Source of the DNA: Davidsoniella eucalypti
Taxonomy: Eukaryota; Ascomycota; Sordariomycetes; Microascales; Ceratocystidaceae
NCBI GenBank assembly: GCA_004009845.1
Contig: RMBW01000019.1
Span: 248,001 to 312,000 of the forward strand
Reading direction: 5' to 3'
Length of the DNA stretch: 64,000 bases
Made by a program: the position numbers and the translations under genes
Notes under the pieces: generated by a model
The model's database searches: none
Told to the model about the DNA's origin: nothing
Seen by the model: only the letters and a program-made list of their open reading frames with translations
In this document: positions 42,700-54,102 of the stretch, piece by piece
How the letters are laid out: each line of letters starts with the position of its first letter
How positions within the stretch are numbered: position 1 is the first letter of the stretch

Positions 42700-44660
42700 A
42701 TGGCTGTCCCTGCTTTCACCGATATCGCCAAGCCGGCCAACGATGTGCGTCTCTTCCAACGTTTGTGAATAAACCACAGAATATACCCTCTTTTTTGTTG
42801 GGCAAAGTTTGAGGGCCTTTGTCCAGTCATGGCCATAGTCTAAATCATGGTCTTTCCCCCTATCAAATATCGCCAAGTCAGTCTCTTGCCTAGATTCAAG
42901 CCTAGATGCGATTTTAGTCATGATGCAGGGTCTGTTGTTCAGGACAAATTATTGGTTCGATGGCGTCATTTGCGCTGATCTAGAGCGAGCTGCATCTCTG
43001 ACCCATAATGCGTCTAGGCGATGGTGTCTGAACTCCGCGATATGACGAGACATCTTGAATCAGTGGTAGCACCAGAGATTGACAAAGATGAATTCGCAAG
43101 GCCTTCGACTACACATCATTGTACATGTACTAACATAGCAATATTGACTCACATAGCTCCTCGGCCGTGACTTCTACCACGCTGCCACCTCTACCTTCGA
43201 GTTCAAGAGCAACACACCCAACAATGTCGCTTTCAGAGTGACTGGCAAGTCGACCCACGACAAGGTTACTAGCGGTGCCGTAAGTCATTAACTCACCCCT
43301 CGCTATCATGAGATTTTCATCATGTTCGGCACACTCCCTTTGTACTACCGTCATACTAACCAGCCAAATCACAACAGCTTGAGGGCAAATACACCGACAA
43401 GCCTTCCGGTACGAAACCTCGACGCTCCAAAAAGCCCCTACCCGAACAGCACCTTGAAAACGTGAATAAAAAGCAATCTTCTCTGAGCGAGGAGGCCAAA
43501 CAACACACAGCATCGACCGACGTTTTGCCTCGGTCTCAGATCGATGATTCAATAGTACCGTCTGCATCTATAGAGACCACGAAGAATCTGACAGAGTCAC
43601 TCGAAACCTGTTCCGAGACACCACGTTCGGGAGCAAGCCCTGGTGTTGGCGAACGCCCCGATCCTGTGAGCTTCAAAGCAGATGCCGACACTGATACCAA
43701 TGTTGATACCGAGGCCAATGCCGTTGCTAGGGCTAAAGTCCCTAGTCCTGCCCGCAAGTCGCGCCATGGCTCTAGCCGCAAACGAAGTCGAACCCGGCCG
43801 GGGCCTATAGCCGTTAATGTTGTGCTAGGCCCTCTTCCTGGCTTGACTAGTTGTCGTTGGCCTTTTACCTCGCTCAAGATATTCGCTACTCGTGATTCAG
43901 ATAACCTCGGCATACTAACAAGATTTTCCCCCTATACAGGCCTGACTCTGACCCAGATCTGGAACACCGCCAACGCTCTTGACACCAAGCTTGAGCTGTC
44001 CGACACTCTGGCCAAGGGCCTGAAGGCTGAGGGTCTGTTCACCTTCCTGCCTGCTTCGCAGAAGAAGGCTGCTAAGTTCAACCTGTACTTCAAGCAGTCT
44101 AACTTCCACGGCCGTGCCTTCTTCAACCTGCTGAGTGGCCCCACTGCCTCCATTGACGCCACCGTCGGTCACGAAGGTTTCCTTGCTGGTGCCTCCGCTG
44201 GCTACGATGTCGCTAAGGCTGCCATCACCTCGTACAACGCTGCCGTTGGCTACAGCGCCCCCGCCTACAGCGCTGCCATCACCGCCACTGACAACCTGTC
44301 CGTCTTCTCTGCCTCTTTCTATCAGAAGGTCAACTCCCAGGTCGAGGCTGGCTGCAAGGCTTCGTGGAACTCCAAGACTAGCTCTGCCGTCGGTCTGGAG
44401 ATTGCCTCCAAGTACCGCATTGACCCCGTCTCTTTCGCCAAGGCAAGTTTTATTTTCCTAGTTCTTTTGCTCCAATCTATCTTGCTTATACTAACATATG
44501 TCGAATATAGGCTAAGATCAATGACCGCGGTATCGCTGCCCTGTCCTACAACGTCCTGCTCCGTGACGGTGTGACTCTAGGTCTAGGTGCCTCCATTGAC
44601 ACCCAGAAGCTGGACCAGGCTACCCACAAGATCGGTACCTCTTTCACCTTCTCCTCTTAA
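42700..44660 (+). CDS. POR1: voltage-dependent anion channel (mitochondrial porin)
   Basis: VDAC is the 19-strand beta-barrel that carries ions and metabolites across the mitochondrial outer membrane. Five exons: 42700-42744, 43157-43279, 43378-43408, 43940-44442 and 44511-44660, giving 283 residues, the standard length. The sequence is typical: MAVPAFTDIAKPANDLLGRDFYH, VTGKSTHDKVTSGALEGKYTDKPSG, LTLTQIWNTANALDTKLELSDTLAKGLKAEGLF, and the C-terminal DGVTLGLGASIDTQKLDQATHKIGTSFTF with its beta-signal. Introns are 412, 98, 531 and 68 nt. The last starts with GCAAGT, a GC-AG intron. The 531-nt intron is unusual: it is divisible by three and open in frame throughout, so retaining it would add 177 residues after residue 66. 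The spliced form is the family-length one. Confidence 0.95.
43409..43939 (+). other. VDAC intron 3, fully open in frame (exitron candidate)
   Basis: Donor G/GTACGA at 43409; acceptor CCCCCTATACAG ending at 43939, with a TACTAAC branch box about 20 nt upstream. The 177 codons hold no stop in the VDAC frame. The encoded segment is hydrophilic, rich in Ser, Thr, Pro, Lys, Arg and acidic residues, and includes a basic stretch RKSRHGSSRKRSRTRPGP. It resembles no VDAC loop known to me. Base composition is nearer coding sequence than the AT-rich introns nearby, although the minus strand is also open for 125 codons here, which lowers the weight of the open frame. Confidence 0.6.
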
Positions 44661-45094
44661 ATACCCACCCTTTATTTTTCCCCTTTTGTACTATTTTTCT
44701 ATCTCAATCCATGGAAGGATGTTGTTGGCGCGACGTTCGTTGGGGAGAACATCTTTGCTTAGTTCCATGTAGTAGCGTCATATGATCTTTCTTGGAGGAA
44801 GAACAAAACTGAATACAATACCAAGACATGTACATCTATACCACGCTACTGGCTTCTTTTGTTTTCATATGCAAGTCAGTATATACCCATGATAAATGTT
44901 GCGCCATCTTTACATAAATGTTGAATTTTTGGTTTTGCGCCGCTTTATTGCTATATATATCTATGTTTGTGTTGGAATTATCACGGGCTTACTCTTTTTA
45001 TATTTACAACAGGACTGGGTACCTTGCTGGCTTCGATCTTAACCCTTCCGACTAACTTGGAAAAAAAAACAAAGAATCACTTTGCATTACCTAT
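44661..45094. other. convergent intergenic region VDAC/J-protein
   Basis: Short AT-rich 3' flanks of two convergent genes; nothing else is seen. Confidence 0.4.
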
Positions 45095-46309
45095 CTAATA
45101 CGCACCAGCCCTTGTAGTTCCACCACTACCACCACTTCTATTACTGCCACCATGTTTCTCGCTGCGCCTAATTGTGCCTGGCAACAGTGTAGGTACCAAC
45201 GCTAAGATAGTAGCCACCATCCCCAACACAAGCATCATTTTAGCGGCAGTTCCAACATTGTCTTGATCATGATTACGCGAGATGTTGATAGCACGGCGGC
45301 GATTTCTTAGGATTTCCTGGCGTATATGAGTTCGTAGATGGGAAACGGCGTCGAAGTGAGCCATTTTACCGATATGGGAGACATATTGTGCGTGTGCAGC
45401 AGCATAGTCTGCCTCGTCAAACGTTGTAGAAGATGATGCGGAGGAGTGTGATGACGATGATGAAGAAGAAGAGTTAGGGTACGAGGAGGAATAAGAGGAA
45501 GAGTGACTGCTGTTTGAGCCAGTGCCAGAAGCCCATCGTGGCGGAGAGTTCGGTTCTGGTGACAATGTAGATGTCTCATGAGCTGCTTGACGTTTCTCGT
45601 AAAAAGCACCCCAACCTCCAGAACGATAGAATGAGGGCGGTGGGCCGGTGAATTGGCTTCTACGACGAGACAAGCCAGATGCCGGACGACCACCAGCCGG
45701 GCCCGTATACGACGAATACGAGCCACCCGAGTTCGAAGAAGTAGAAGAAGACGCTCCAGAAGGATGCCTAGTAGTAGACGAGTAAGACCCCGAGCGCTGA
45801 TGACTTCCACCTAAAGAAGATGAAGCAGAAGCCGAAGAGAGGCCGAGAGACCGATCGTAGGCGTTCCGTTTCGCCGGTGTTGAGAGTACAGCGTACGCCT
45901 CTGATACCCAATGGAAGCGATCTTTGGCTGATGGATCGTCCGGGTTCATGTCTGGATGGTGGGCTTTAGAAAGCGCATAAAAGGCCTTTTTTATTTCCGC
46001 GGGCGAGGCACGCGGCGTGATACCCAGAACTTGATAGTGTGTCTGAACAGCCGCTTTGCGACTACTAGAGAATAGAGAGCGAGTTTGGGTTGAAGGAAGA
46101 TGAGAATAATATAAATGAGAAGAAGGTGAGGAGGATGAAGATGGTGAAGATCTATGAAGGGTATAAGTGCAATTCCGGCTTGACCTAGATGTTGTACATA
46201 GAAATGCTCGTGATGCTAAATTTGGAGACGTTGGAGATGCCGACGGAATGAACCGCAAAGAGCGCGGATGCATAGCACAAGTAATTGCTGATCGCCGCGA
46301 GGAATTCAT
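45095..46309 (-). CDS. J-domain (DnaJ/Hsp40) protein, probably mitochondrial, membrane-anchored
   Basis: An uninterrupted frame of 404 residues from the ATG at 46309; an upstream in-frame TTG is ignored. The N-terminal roughly 80 residues are Ser/Arg-rich without acids, consistent with a mitochondrial presequence. The J domain follows: THYQVLGITPRASPAEIKKAFYALSKAHHPDMNPDDPSAKDRF...AYAVLSTPAKRNAYDRSLG, with the essential HPD motif that stimulates Hsp70 ATPase. A long Ser/Gly/Tyr-rich low-complexity linker follows, then a conserved YVSHIGKMAHFDAVSHLRTHIRQEILRNRR segment and one hydrophobic helix (MMLVLGMVATILALVPTLLP) near the C-terminus. No G/F or zinc domain is present, so it is a class C J-protein. 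Similar proteins occur in filamentous ascomycetes; the specific role is not known to me. Confidence 0.88.
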   Translation of the reverse strand: MNSSRRSAITCAMHPRSLRFIPSASPTSPNLASRAFLCTTSRSSRNCTYTLHRSSPSSSSSPSSHLYYSHLPSTQTRSLFSSSRKAAVQTHYQVLGITPRASPAEIKKAFYALSKAHHPDMNPDDPSAKDRFHWVSEAYAVLSTPAKRNAYDRSLGLSSASASSSLGGSHQRSGSYSSTTRHPSGASSSTSSNSGGSYSSYTGPAGGRPASGLSRRRSQFTGPPPSFYRSGGWGAFYEKRQAAHETSTLSPEPNSPPRWASGTGSNSSHSSSYSSSYPNSSSSSSSSHSSASSSTTFDEADYAAAHAQYVSHIGKMAHFDAVSHLRTHIRQEILRNRRRAINISRNHDQDNVGTAAKMMLVLGMVATILALVPTLLPGTIRRSEKHGGSNRSGGSGGTTRAGAY

Positions 46310-47484
46310 TGTTATTTTCAACTTCTCTATATGGGAAAATTTAAATTTAAATTTAAATTAAATTCAATAAGATTGTCTCTTTTGATCTAAGTCGACCAAG
46401 TCCTCTTCGCTGAGCTTGATGTTCCCGGATATGATAAGAGAGAGAGGAATAAGTTTAGCGTTCCTAGACTATTTGTCCGAGAGGGTTTGAGCCGATTCAA
46501 AATCAAGGGTTAATGGATAAGGGTTGGCGGTGAACTAGGGCTTGGGCTGATATGAAAAATAGATCTGATAAGTGAACTAGAAGAAACAAAATCACGAGAA
46601 AAAGAAAGAAGTCGATGGCGATTGCGATTGCATTATATAGAGAAAATCATAGATTCCACAATTATTTCTCTAGTCTATCTTAGATAGTTTTAGCTTCTAA
46701 TTCCCCCTTCCCTTTTTTTTTTTCTTTTTTTTCGTTTCTTATTTTATGTAGTTAACAAAATTCATGAAACCTTGAAAAGATCTGATAAAAACTAGAAAGA
46801 AAAAAAAAAACACATCACCATCATCCACCCTAGAAGCTTTTTGTTTCCCATCGGTTGAGTTTCTTTGGAACGAACTAATGGAAACTAAGGACTTAAACGA
46901 AAGAAAAAAAGAAGTACAGGTCTAGGATAAGAGAGATGGAAGGAAGGAAAACAAGAAGGGAACCCTTCGCAATACCAAAAGAAAAGCAGGGAACCTTCCT
47001 TTGGTTTCGTTTTCCTTCCGGATTCGCTTGCGTGAGCAGTTTTTGTCTTGTTCTTGTTTTCTTCCAATTCACTGGACGAAAACTAGAGCATAATGTAACT
47101 ATTTAGTAGATAAAAGATGTATATATTGTGTACATGTCTGAGTATAGCAATTGGCATATTGCTGTACTAAATCATGTATTCTATGTCTGTATAGTTATAT
47201 AGATATGTATGATATATGTAAGCCCCTGTGTAAGTCAAGAGCCGCAGGGTATGCTCGCTACCACAGCTTGATATCAAGAGTAATGCGTTAAACATAATGA
47301 GGCTTAACAATTCAATGTTGCAATAAGCCAGCCTAGTGCGAACATTGACTGGAAAAGGAAATGGTCAAAGAGACGTATGGACACGCCTTAGCTTGGTATA
47401 AAAAAAGGCATTAACACTGTAGAAAAGGAGTGAATATGATCGGTCCGTCTACATTAGTGAAGAAGAGGCCATAAAACAAAGATA
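46310..47484. other. intergenic, no gene seen
   Basis: AT-rich with poly-T/poly-A runs (46713-46730, 46797-46811). The frame at 46885-47067 is not supported. Confidence 0.4.
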
Positions 47485-49353
47485 TTAAATGGTTGAAGGA
47501 GCTGGCCGGGGAAATGGATGCGCCTCGGTGTTGAAGACATAATCGTCGAGGCTTATTAGATCCGGCTCGGAAAAGATCAGATAAAAATATTTCATAGTCT
47601 CAGCAAACCAAAAGGACTCCATAGAATTAAGATACTTGAGATCCTCAACAGAGTCTACGTCAACATTGGCAATGCCTGAGTGGCCAAACTCAACGCGAGT
47701 AGCCTGCTCAATAGCCGTCCACATGCGCCAAGCCATGTCACGATACTCTTCCTTGCCAGTGATGCGGTAGGCGTAGAAGATACTTTCGATAGCTTCAGGG
47801 CGCATGATATAGCGGCCATCGGTAATGTGCACAAAGCCGTCGGGAACTCTAGAGTTGCGACCTCGGCGCGAAGGATCAAATTCACAGGGTGGAAAGTCCG
47901 GAGCAGTCGACTCGGGACAAGCCATAACCTCGAAGCCCTCCGGCATGACACCGCTTGGAAATTGTGCATAGGCCCAGGCACAGCCCCTGGCTAAACGCTC
48001 GCCGACATCGACGTACTCGGAGCGCTTGTACATCTTACCAGCCATCATGTACATGCCGCCGACGAAGCACGTTAAATGCTCACTCTCGTAGACACGGTGG
48101 ATCTGGCCATGGGTACGACTACTGGTGCTGACACTGAGCTGACCCGAGAATAGCACATCAGAGCCGTCAGACGTCATGCCGCGGAAAATGAGTTGATTGA
48201 GTGCCGTATCTAGGGCTTTGAGTGCCATGGGCTTCCACGACACGTCACGGCCAGCTAGTAGTAGGTCCATCTTGGGTAGATACTCATACAGCGAGTCAGC
48301 GCCACCGCCCAGTGTAAACGAGTTGCTGGCGACCTTCTCATTGCGCAAGTCGACGAGTAGTGGCCACAAGCCCGGCATTACCGTCTCGTTCTGCGTGCGT
48401 TCATAAAAGGCCTTGACGCGCATTGTGGCATCGTGGTACTTGGCGTTTCCGGTAAGTCGTGACAATTCTGCCATTTCCATGCAAAGACTGCCAGAGGCAG
48501 CCGAAGGCTCGCGTAGCCCAGCCACCTGGCGGCCCTTTTTAGCGGAGGAAAAGGATAACCAAAATGGTGGCAGGTGATTTGGTGTGTCAAAGGCTATGTA
48601 GAGCATATCGCCCAGTTCCTGTGCCTTGGCTAGTAGCACCGTCTCACCGCTAAGCGAATACGCTGATAGAAGGCCACCTAGATGACGGATAGTAGTCTCA
48701 AACACGTTGAGACTAAGGGCCTTGGTCTGCGCCCAGTCAATTTGTGCTACGGCACGTACAGCCTCTTGGAACTCGTTCTGTAAGCCAAGAATCCATAGTG
48801 AGTCTAGTGAATCGACCAATGTAGCCGCCCAGCCGCCGAATGGGTTCTTGGTGGTACCGGCCACCGGTTGAAGCTCGTCCTGCATCCATGCGTTCACACG
48901 GTAAAGGTTCCAATCGCGGCTAAAGACAGCCTTGACAGCATCACGGCGCTTAGCGTTGACTAGGCGTGCCTTAGCAGCCTCCGGGTAGCCATCTGCATCA
49001 ATCGACCCGGAGGCTGTGAAGCTGTGCTGAATGCGTGGAAAGCGGGTGCCAGGTCCTACAGGTGGCACAGTGTGAGAATCCACGGGGAAGTGCTTCTTAA
49101 CAGCAGCCCAGTCGACGCTAGAACGGCGGTACGGCATGCCGCCCAACACCATCTGGCTTGGATCACGGAGCCGTCGGTGGGGCGGAGGAGGTGGTGGAGG
49201 CGGGGGTGGACGTGGACGGCCATTCGGTCCTAATGGCGGCGTATCACTATGATGAGAGTAGTCGCCAAAGAACATGGGCAACGTCAGGTAGGCCAACATG
49301 CACGCCAAGACCAGCGGCACAATGCGTGAGCGGCGGATGCTGCTTATTGCCAT
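47485..49353 (-). CDS. class I alpha-1,2-mannosidase (GH47)
   Basis: A single exon of 622 residues. It is a type II membrane protein: short basic N-terminus, then hydrophobic residues about 13-29 (VPLVLACMLAYLTLPMF), then a stem with a ten-proline run. The GH47 catalytic domain is recognisable throughout: DELQPVAGTTKNPFGGWAATLVDSLDSLWILGL, ETTIRHLGGLLSAYSLSG, SFTLGGGADSLYEYLPKM, HLTCFVGGMYMM, RPEAIESIFYAYRITGKEEYRD, and LNSMESFWFAETMKYFYLIFSE, ending with FNTEAHPF, whose Thr binds the catalytic calcium. These enzymes trim alpha-1,2-mannose from N-glycans in the ER or Golgi. The membrane anchor and stem suggest a Golgi or ER enzyme of the MNS1/IA-IB group rather than the secreted type; which subgroup is undecided. 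Confidence 0.95.
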   Translation of the reverse strand: MAISSIRRSRIVPLVLACMLAYLTLPMFFGDYSHHSDTPPLGPNGRPRPPPPPPPPPPHRRLRDPSQMVLGGMPYRRSSVDWAAVKKHFPVDSHTVPPVGPGTRFPRIQHSFTASGSIDADGYPEAAKARLVNAKRRDAVKAVFSRDWNLYRVNAWMQDELQPVAGTTKNPFGGWAATLVDSLDSLWILGLQNEFQEAVRAVAQIDWAQTKALSLNVFETTIRHLGGLLSAYSLSGETVLLAKAQELGDMLYIAFDTPNHLPPFWLSFSSAKKGRQVAGLREPSAASGSLCMEMAELSRLTGNAKYHDATMRVKAFYERTQNETVMPGLWPLLVDLRNEKVASNSFTLGGGADSLYEYLPKMDLLLAGRDVSWKPMALKALDTALNQLIFRGMTSDGSDVLFSGQLSVSTSSRTHGQIHRVYESEHLTCFVGGMYMMAGKMYKRSEYVDVGERLARGCAWAYAQFPSGVMPEGFEVMACPESTAPDFPPCEFDPSRRGRNSRVPDGFVHITDGRYIMRPEAIESIFYAYRITGKEEYRDMAWRMWTAIEQATRVEFGHSGIANVDVDSVEDLKYLNSMESFWFAETMKYFYLIFSEPDLISLDDYVFNTEAHPFPRPAPSTI

Positions 49354-50843
49354 CGAAAAGGCCTGTATGGTTAGAACTATTATCTGATTATATGCAGGCT
49401 ATCGATGACCCAGGCTAATAGTTAAATAATAGATGCCACGCAAGAAAACAGCGTTTAAGTGATGGAGAAAAAAAGAGAAAACAACGACAAACAAATCCAA
49501 CGATGGTGGTTGAAAGAGAGTTTTAAGCTTGCCGGCTGATGATCGCAACAAAGAACACAAAAGATATCAATGACAGAGACAGTCACGAGTTTATAAGCTT
49601 AGTCAGGCCGATCGCGTTAGAAAGGAAAGAATATGAAGATGAAGAAAAAGAGAAGGGCAAGAACGCAAAACTGCTGGGCAGTTGCTGGTTTAGATAGCAC
49701 TCTGTGACAGGTCACGCATGGCCCTGAATCACAACACGGGCAGGAACGAAGCAAGGAGATGGGAGGCACTACAAAACAGCACCCACACCACAGATGATAC
49801 AAAACCATCGAGAGTTAACACTGTGACTATCCATGATAGCTATATTCACACCGCAATTCGGGCGTAAAATAGGCAAGGAGATCATGAAGTGACCTAGGAA
49901 AACAAAGAGCTGTTTTATTATATCAGCCTGCACTGCCGCAATACTAAACCCGCTGCTCAATTTCGTAAAATTACCTACGACTTGATATTAGTCCACTGTA
50001 ACGCTGCAATTGCTCACTGGTATGAACTAATGAGATAACCTGTTACCTAGATTTAAACTGTACATCCCTCTTTGACTCCCCTGATAGCTATTAAAAAAAA
50101 AATGTGGTAGAAAAGGCCAAAATGAGCATCAATTATGCCAATTAAAGCGTGCTTTGGTTGCTTGCTTGTTGTTTGTTGTTGTTCAATACGGGGTAGGGAT
50201 TAACAGGGGAGGAGCGCCAAGAAGGAACTAGAACACAAGCATAAAACCGCCAATCCGCTCCTTCTGTATTCAGACTTGTGGTCTACTGCGACAATCAATG
50301 TCAGCTGTCTAACCCTAGTATGGTAACCCTCATCAAATCTCCCTGTAAATCGCATTATGTGGCAACGCTCTTTGGACTCTTTTGTTTCAGGCTTTATTTG
50401 TATTTTAAGTTGGTCCGCTTATTCTCGCCTCGGCGTTTGACACTGTATCAAGGATAAAAGAGTATCCCCAGAAGAGGTAGATATACAAAGTCCTAGCTAG
50501 ATCGTAGTGAGTACAGGCCGTCTTTATTCCGTCGCTCGGGCCCGAGTCGTCGTCGTCGTCTTTGCCACATCTCATCTGTAAGGAAGGGCCTGGTTGTTTT
50601 CTTTGAAACAGCAGATTACCGGCCGACGAATGTAGTTGCGCAGAAATCGAGACTAGTTAGTGTTAGTGAGCACAGAGGGCACAGATGTTTGCTTTGCGTA
50701 GTTGTAAAGAGCCCTAGGGAAGAGTATTATTATAGAAAGTTGTTGTAATCGTAAAAGCAAATAGTAGCAACATAACACCGCTCACTTACACACCAAAGCA
50801 TACAGTCCAGCAGCCTCCAGATATCTCCTAACTTTTCTAAACT
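49354..50843. other. 1.5-kb intergenic region
   Basis: No gene is supported. Short minus-strand frames near 49617-49960 are hydrophobic by composition and have no family resemblance. A CGTCGTCGTCG run lies at about 50548. Confidence 0.4.
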
Positions 50844-51994
50844 TTACGACTTGTTTTTTGCGAGACCAACTCCAAGTCCGATGCCCAGGCCGAGCGCCAG
50901 AATGATTAATAGCACCACGAACGCTAGGCACCACTTGAGCTTGCGAACCTTGCGTGCCCGGAACGTGGCCTCGTCGACCTGTTTGTTGCCCTCCTCCATG
51001 TGATCGACGGCCTCGTTGGCTTTGACTTCAACGGTAGAAATGGCCTCGCCCTGTCGCGCAACCATGCCCTCGATCTGATTAAAGAGAAGCGCTAATTCCG
51101 ATAGCGTATTCTCGATGTGCTTCAGGTCGTTGTGGCGTGCGCGGACAGAGCCGAGAGCGCTTTGAGCATTGCGCATGCGCGAGTCATGTAGCTATGAGAA
51201 GGTAATATGTCAGACTCTATACAGGATAAAAGAAGAAAGAAGACGACAACATAGTAATCACATGTACTTACTGCCGCTTGGAACACGCCCTCGTTTGACC
51301 AGTCTTGCTCGGAAGCAACCCGTGCCTCCTCTTCAGTAGCTGCTGGATTTGCCACACGGTACTGCCGCGCAATCTGCTCACGATAGCGCCGCGAGAACTC
51401 CGACTCAACCTGCATCAGCTGCTGTACCGTTTCCTGCAGCTGCTTCTTGAGTGTATTATACTGGCCGATCTTAGCCTGCGCCACCGTGCCCGCTGGTGTG
51501 GCACTGATATCACGCTCTAGCAGACCTAAATCTTCTTTCAGACCTAGAGCTCGCTGCTTGCAGGCTCCGACTGCATTATCAACCTGCGCGCTAGCGCCCC
51601 GGTCGGTCGACGAGAGCGCACGTTGGTGTAGGCTGGACAGGTCGCCAATGTCGGCAGATAGTGCGCGGATAGCGTTGCGCAGCCGCGAGGCTTCGGTCAA
51701 GAACTCGTTGCGGTTGAGTGGCGTACCGGAGCTCGATCCGGAGGCAGGCTGGCCTTGGTTTTGAGTCTGGCCGTAGTTTTGCATCTCATAGTCTTGATTA
51801 TGGGCGGCCTGGTAGTCATCGTATTGCTGGTATTGTTGTTGCCCCGGCTGAGTTTGATGCACCGGGTTCTGTACAGCTGATGTTGTTTCATACGGCTGGC
51901 TATACTGCGGGCTATCGTATGATCCAGAGTTGGCAGTTGTGTTCGCTTCATCGGCGTACGGGTTGCTGCCGTGGCCTGAATAGTTGTGTGCCAT
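50844..51994 (-). CDS. SSO1: plasma-membrane t-SNARE, syntaxin family (Sso1/2-like)
   Basis: Two exons: 51272-51994 and 50844-51191, with an 80-nt intron (51192-51271, GTAAGT...TCATAG), phase 0, giving 356 residues. The first 90 residues are Gln/Tyr/Asn-rich and disordered. Residues about 95-235 form the helical Habc domain (EFLTEASRLRNAIRALSADIGDLSSLHQRAL...). The Qa-SNARE motif follows, with the layer-zero Gln in ELALLFNQIEGMV and the typical AISTVEVKANEAVDHMEEGNKQVDEATFRARKVRKLKW end. The C-terminus is a tail anchor CLAFVVLLIILALGLGIGLGVGL. It would fuse secretory vesicles with the plasma membrane together with Sec9- and Snc-type SNAREs. Sso1/2 assignment rests on the Qa motif and tail, and is likely but not exclusive. 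Confidence 0.93.
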
Positions 51995-53053
51995 ATTTTC
52001 TGGTATTTTCGATCTGAACGGTAATTGAAATATTCAAAGACGGATTAAACCAACTGCCTGGTTCCGACGATGCCGCAGCAGGGGTTGCAACGAAATAATA
52101 TATCCAGCAAGTTCACGATATTAGTCTCTATATCGTTGTAAGTAACCTGAAGTAGCAGTTAGAAGATAATTCCTCAACGCCAGATAAAAAAGTATATATA
52201 ACAGTATTATCACAGCCAAGAGGGATGGGAGAAAAAGAAAGAAGAGAAACTAAGGCTCATGAACTTGTTGCCGCTGTTGGATTGTAGGCAGCTGACGCTT
52301 TAAATGCAAGCTTATTTATGCTGTCCGGAATTCCCATTTATTGTTTTTTTCGTAGTGCTATTGCTTGCACAACGTACTTTATAGGTACTCCCAGAACTGG
52401 ATTGCATTGCCCGGAGCATGCAGTAAAATAACTTCAGAGCCTTCTTGTCTACTTTTTGGCCTAGCCACTTGCGTCGTTTTCATGTTGCTTTTGGCCATTG
52501 CGTCAGTACCTGTCAAGTACCTCTTTGTAAAGTTACATTTTTCTGCTATTCGGCTTAAACGAGTAAAGCTAAACAACTTTGCTATAATAAAAAAAGCTTG
52601 TGCCTTAGCTGCTTCCGGAGCTTTGCATGTACATTTTAAATCGCCTCTATGACGTCGGTTCGTTGGTTCACTAGGGTTAAGTACAGTAACCCTTGAAGTG
52701 GGGCAAAGACATGATCAAGGTAGAGATGATAATAAAATAGCAAATAATAATAAGACACGATCGATATATCGAGGTCACAGCTGCTGCTTTGGGATAACAA
52801 GAAAGGTGCCGTTCTCTGCAGATTGGTAGTTGCCAAGCCCAGGGCGGAGTTGAACATTCCACTAAAGGAATCAAACGAATTCAGTAGATGAATAATACAT
52901 ATAACTATATGCTTGTAATACAAAAGTTTAACTTGAAGCGTTCCCTTTTTGCTCCCAGAACGCCGTTAATGAAAGGAAGGCTACAAAACAAAAGCAAACC
53001 ATAATGGAAAACATGGACAAAGACAATACCTTTCCCCGCCATCTTCTCTATAT
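51995..53053. other. intergenic, no gene seen
   Basis: Upstream leader of the syntaxin gene and 3' flank of IMP4. The ORFs at 52365-52652 and 52636-52923 lack any family resemblance. Confidence 0.4.
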
Positions 53054-54102
53054 CTATAGATAGTTCTTCTTGCGGCCAGTGCGCGTGTACTGTGACAAAT
53101 GCCATTCGACGTCACCATCCTTGTTCTCCAGCGTGCTGTTGCGGATCTCAAAGGCACGCATGGTCATACGTGGACCGACCTCGGCCAGCTCAATGCTTTC
53201 GTGTCCCGTACGCACGAAGACGTGGTGCCGCACCTCGATGCTGTCGTCGATATTCTTGAACGTCACCACACGACTGCCTAGCTTCGTCTTGCTATTGAGT
53301 GGATCACGCGGTGGGAACAGATGCTTGATTATCTTCTCTACACGTTTGCCTAGCGGCGTCGTGAACCCGTCAAAGATTAGGTGTGGGAAGGCTTCGCTGA
53401 CTGTACCACGTACGGCGCCGGGGATATCGTGGCGTAGGACAACATTATGGAGAGAAAAGGAGCTGTATAGGAAGAAAACTTGTTAGTAGCTGCCTGGTGA
53501 AGTTTACTTAAAATGGGATAGGTTGTAGATATTAGGATGTACACGTACAGAGTAGGGCCGTGGGGCAAATGGGAGATCGAAAGAGCCGTAGGAGTACCAC
53601 GGTGTTCGTGCAGGACGATCATGTCGGTTAGGCCATTGGACTTGCATGAGTGGACAAGCTCGGGCAAAATCAGGTTACCTCTGTTGAGGCGAATAGCTGT
53701 GGGGAAGAGAAGACGGATCTCTTTGGAGAAGGCAGCCAGACGAGTGCTAGGGTCGCGCGATGTAGTCACCATGACACGGGGCTCGACAATTCCCGACAGC
53801 TCGGAATATTCGTCATCCATATCTAGGCGCTCGTTGGTAGTCAGGTCGGCCATGGACTCATCGTAGGGCAGGTCTTTGCGCAGTGTGGTGTCCTTGGCGA
53901 TTGACGGGTCAAGAGGCTTTCCGGACGCTAGCGAAGCCTTCAGCTTTGCGCGCTTCTCTGAGATTTCGGCATCGCGCAGAGTGACGGCTCGGCGAAACAG
54001 ATCTGGAATCGGAGTGAAGGGTTAGTTGAGGGGATCAACATTGGAAACTTGGCTGACTCGAAACTTACAGTCTCTGCGCTGGCGGGCTTGTTTCCGGATC
54101 AT
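53054..54102 (-). CDS. IMP4: U3 snoRNP protein Imp4 (Brix domain)
   Basis: Imp4 is part of the Mpp10-Imp3-Imp4 complex that pairs U3 snoRNA with pre-18S rRNA in the nucleolus. Three exons: 54069-54102, 53549-54002 and 53054-53462, with introns of 66 and 86 nt, giving 298 residues. The N-terminus MIRKQARQRRDYLFRRA is diagnostic. The Brix domain follows: PRVMVTTSRDPSTRLAAFSKEIRLLFPTAIRLNRGN, ELVHSCKSNGLTDMIVLHEHRGTPTALSISHLPHGPTLSFSLHNVVLRHDI, and FPPRDPLNSKTKLGSRVVTFKNIDDSIEVRHHVFV, ending EWHLSQYTRTGRKKNYL. Frame is kept at both junctions. The first exon encodes only 11 codons, as is common in fungal IMP4 genes. It is divergent from UPF1. Confidence 0.95.

Noticed and set aside
49140..49240. 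Plus-strand frames over the proline-coding run
   Set aside because: They are antisense to the GH47 stem, whose CCN repeats keep the other strand open.
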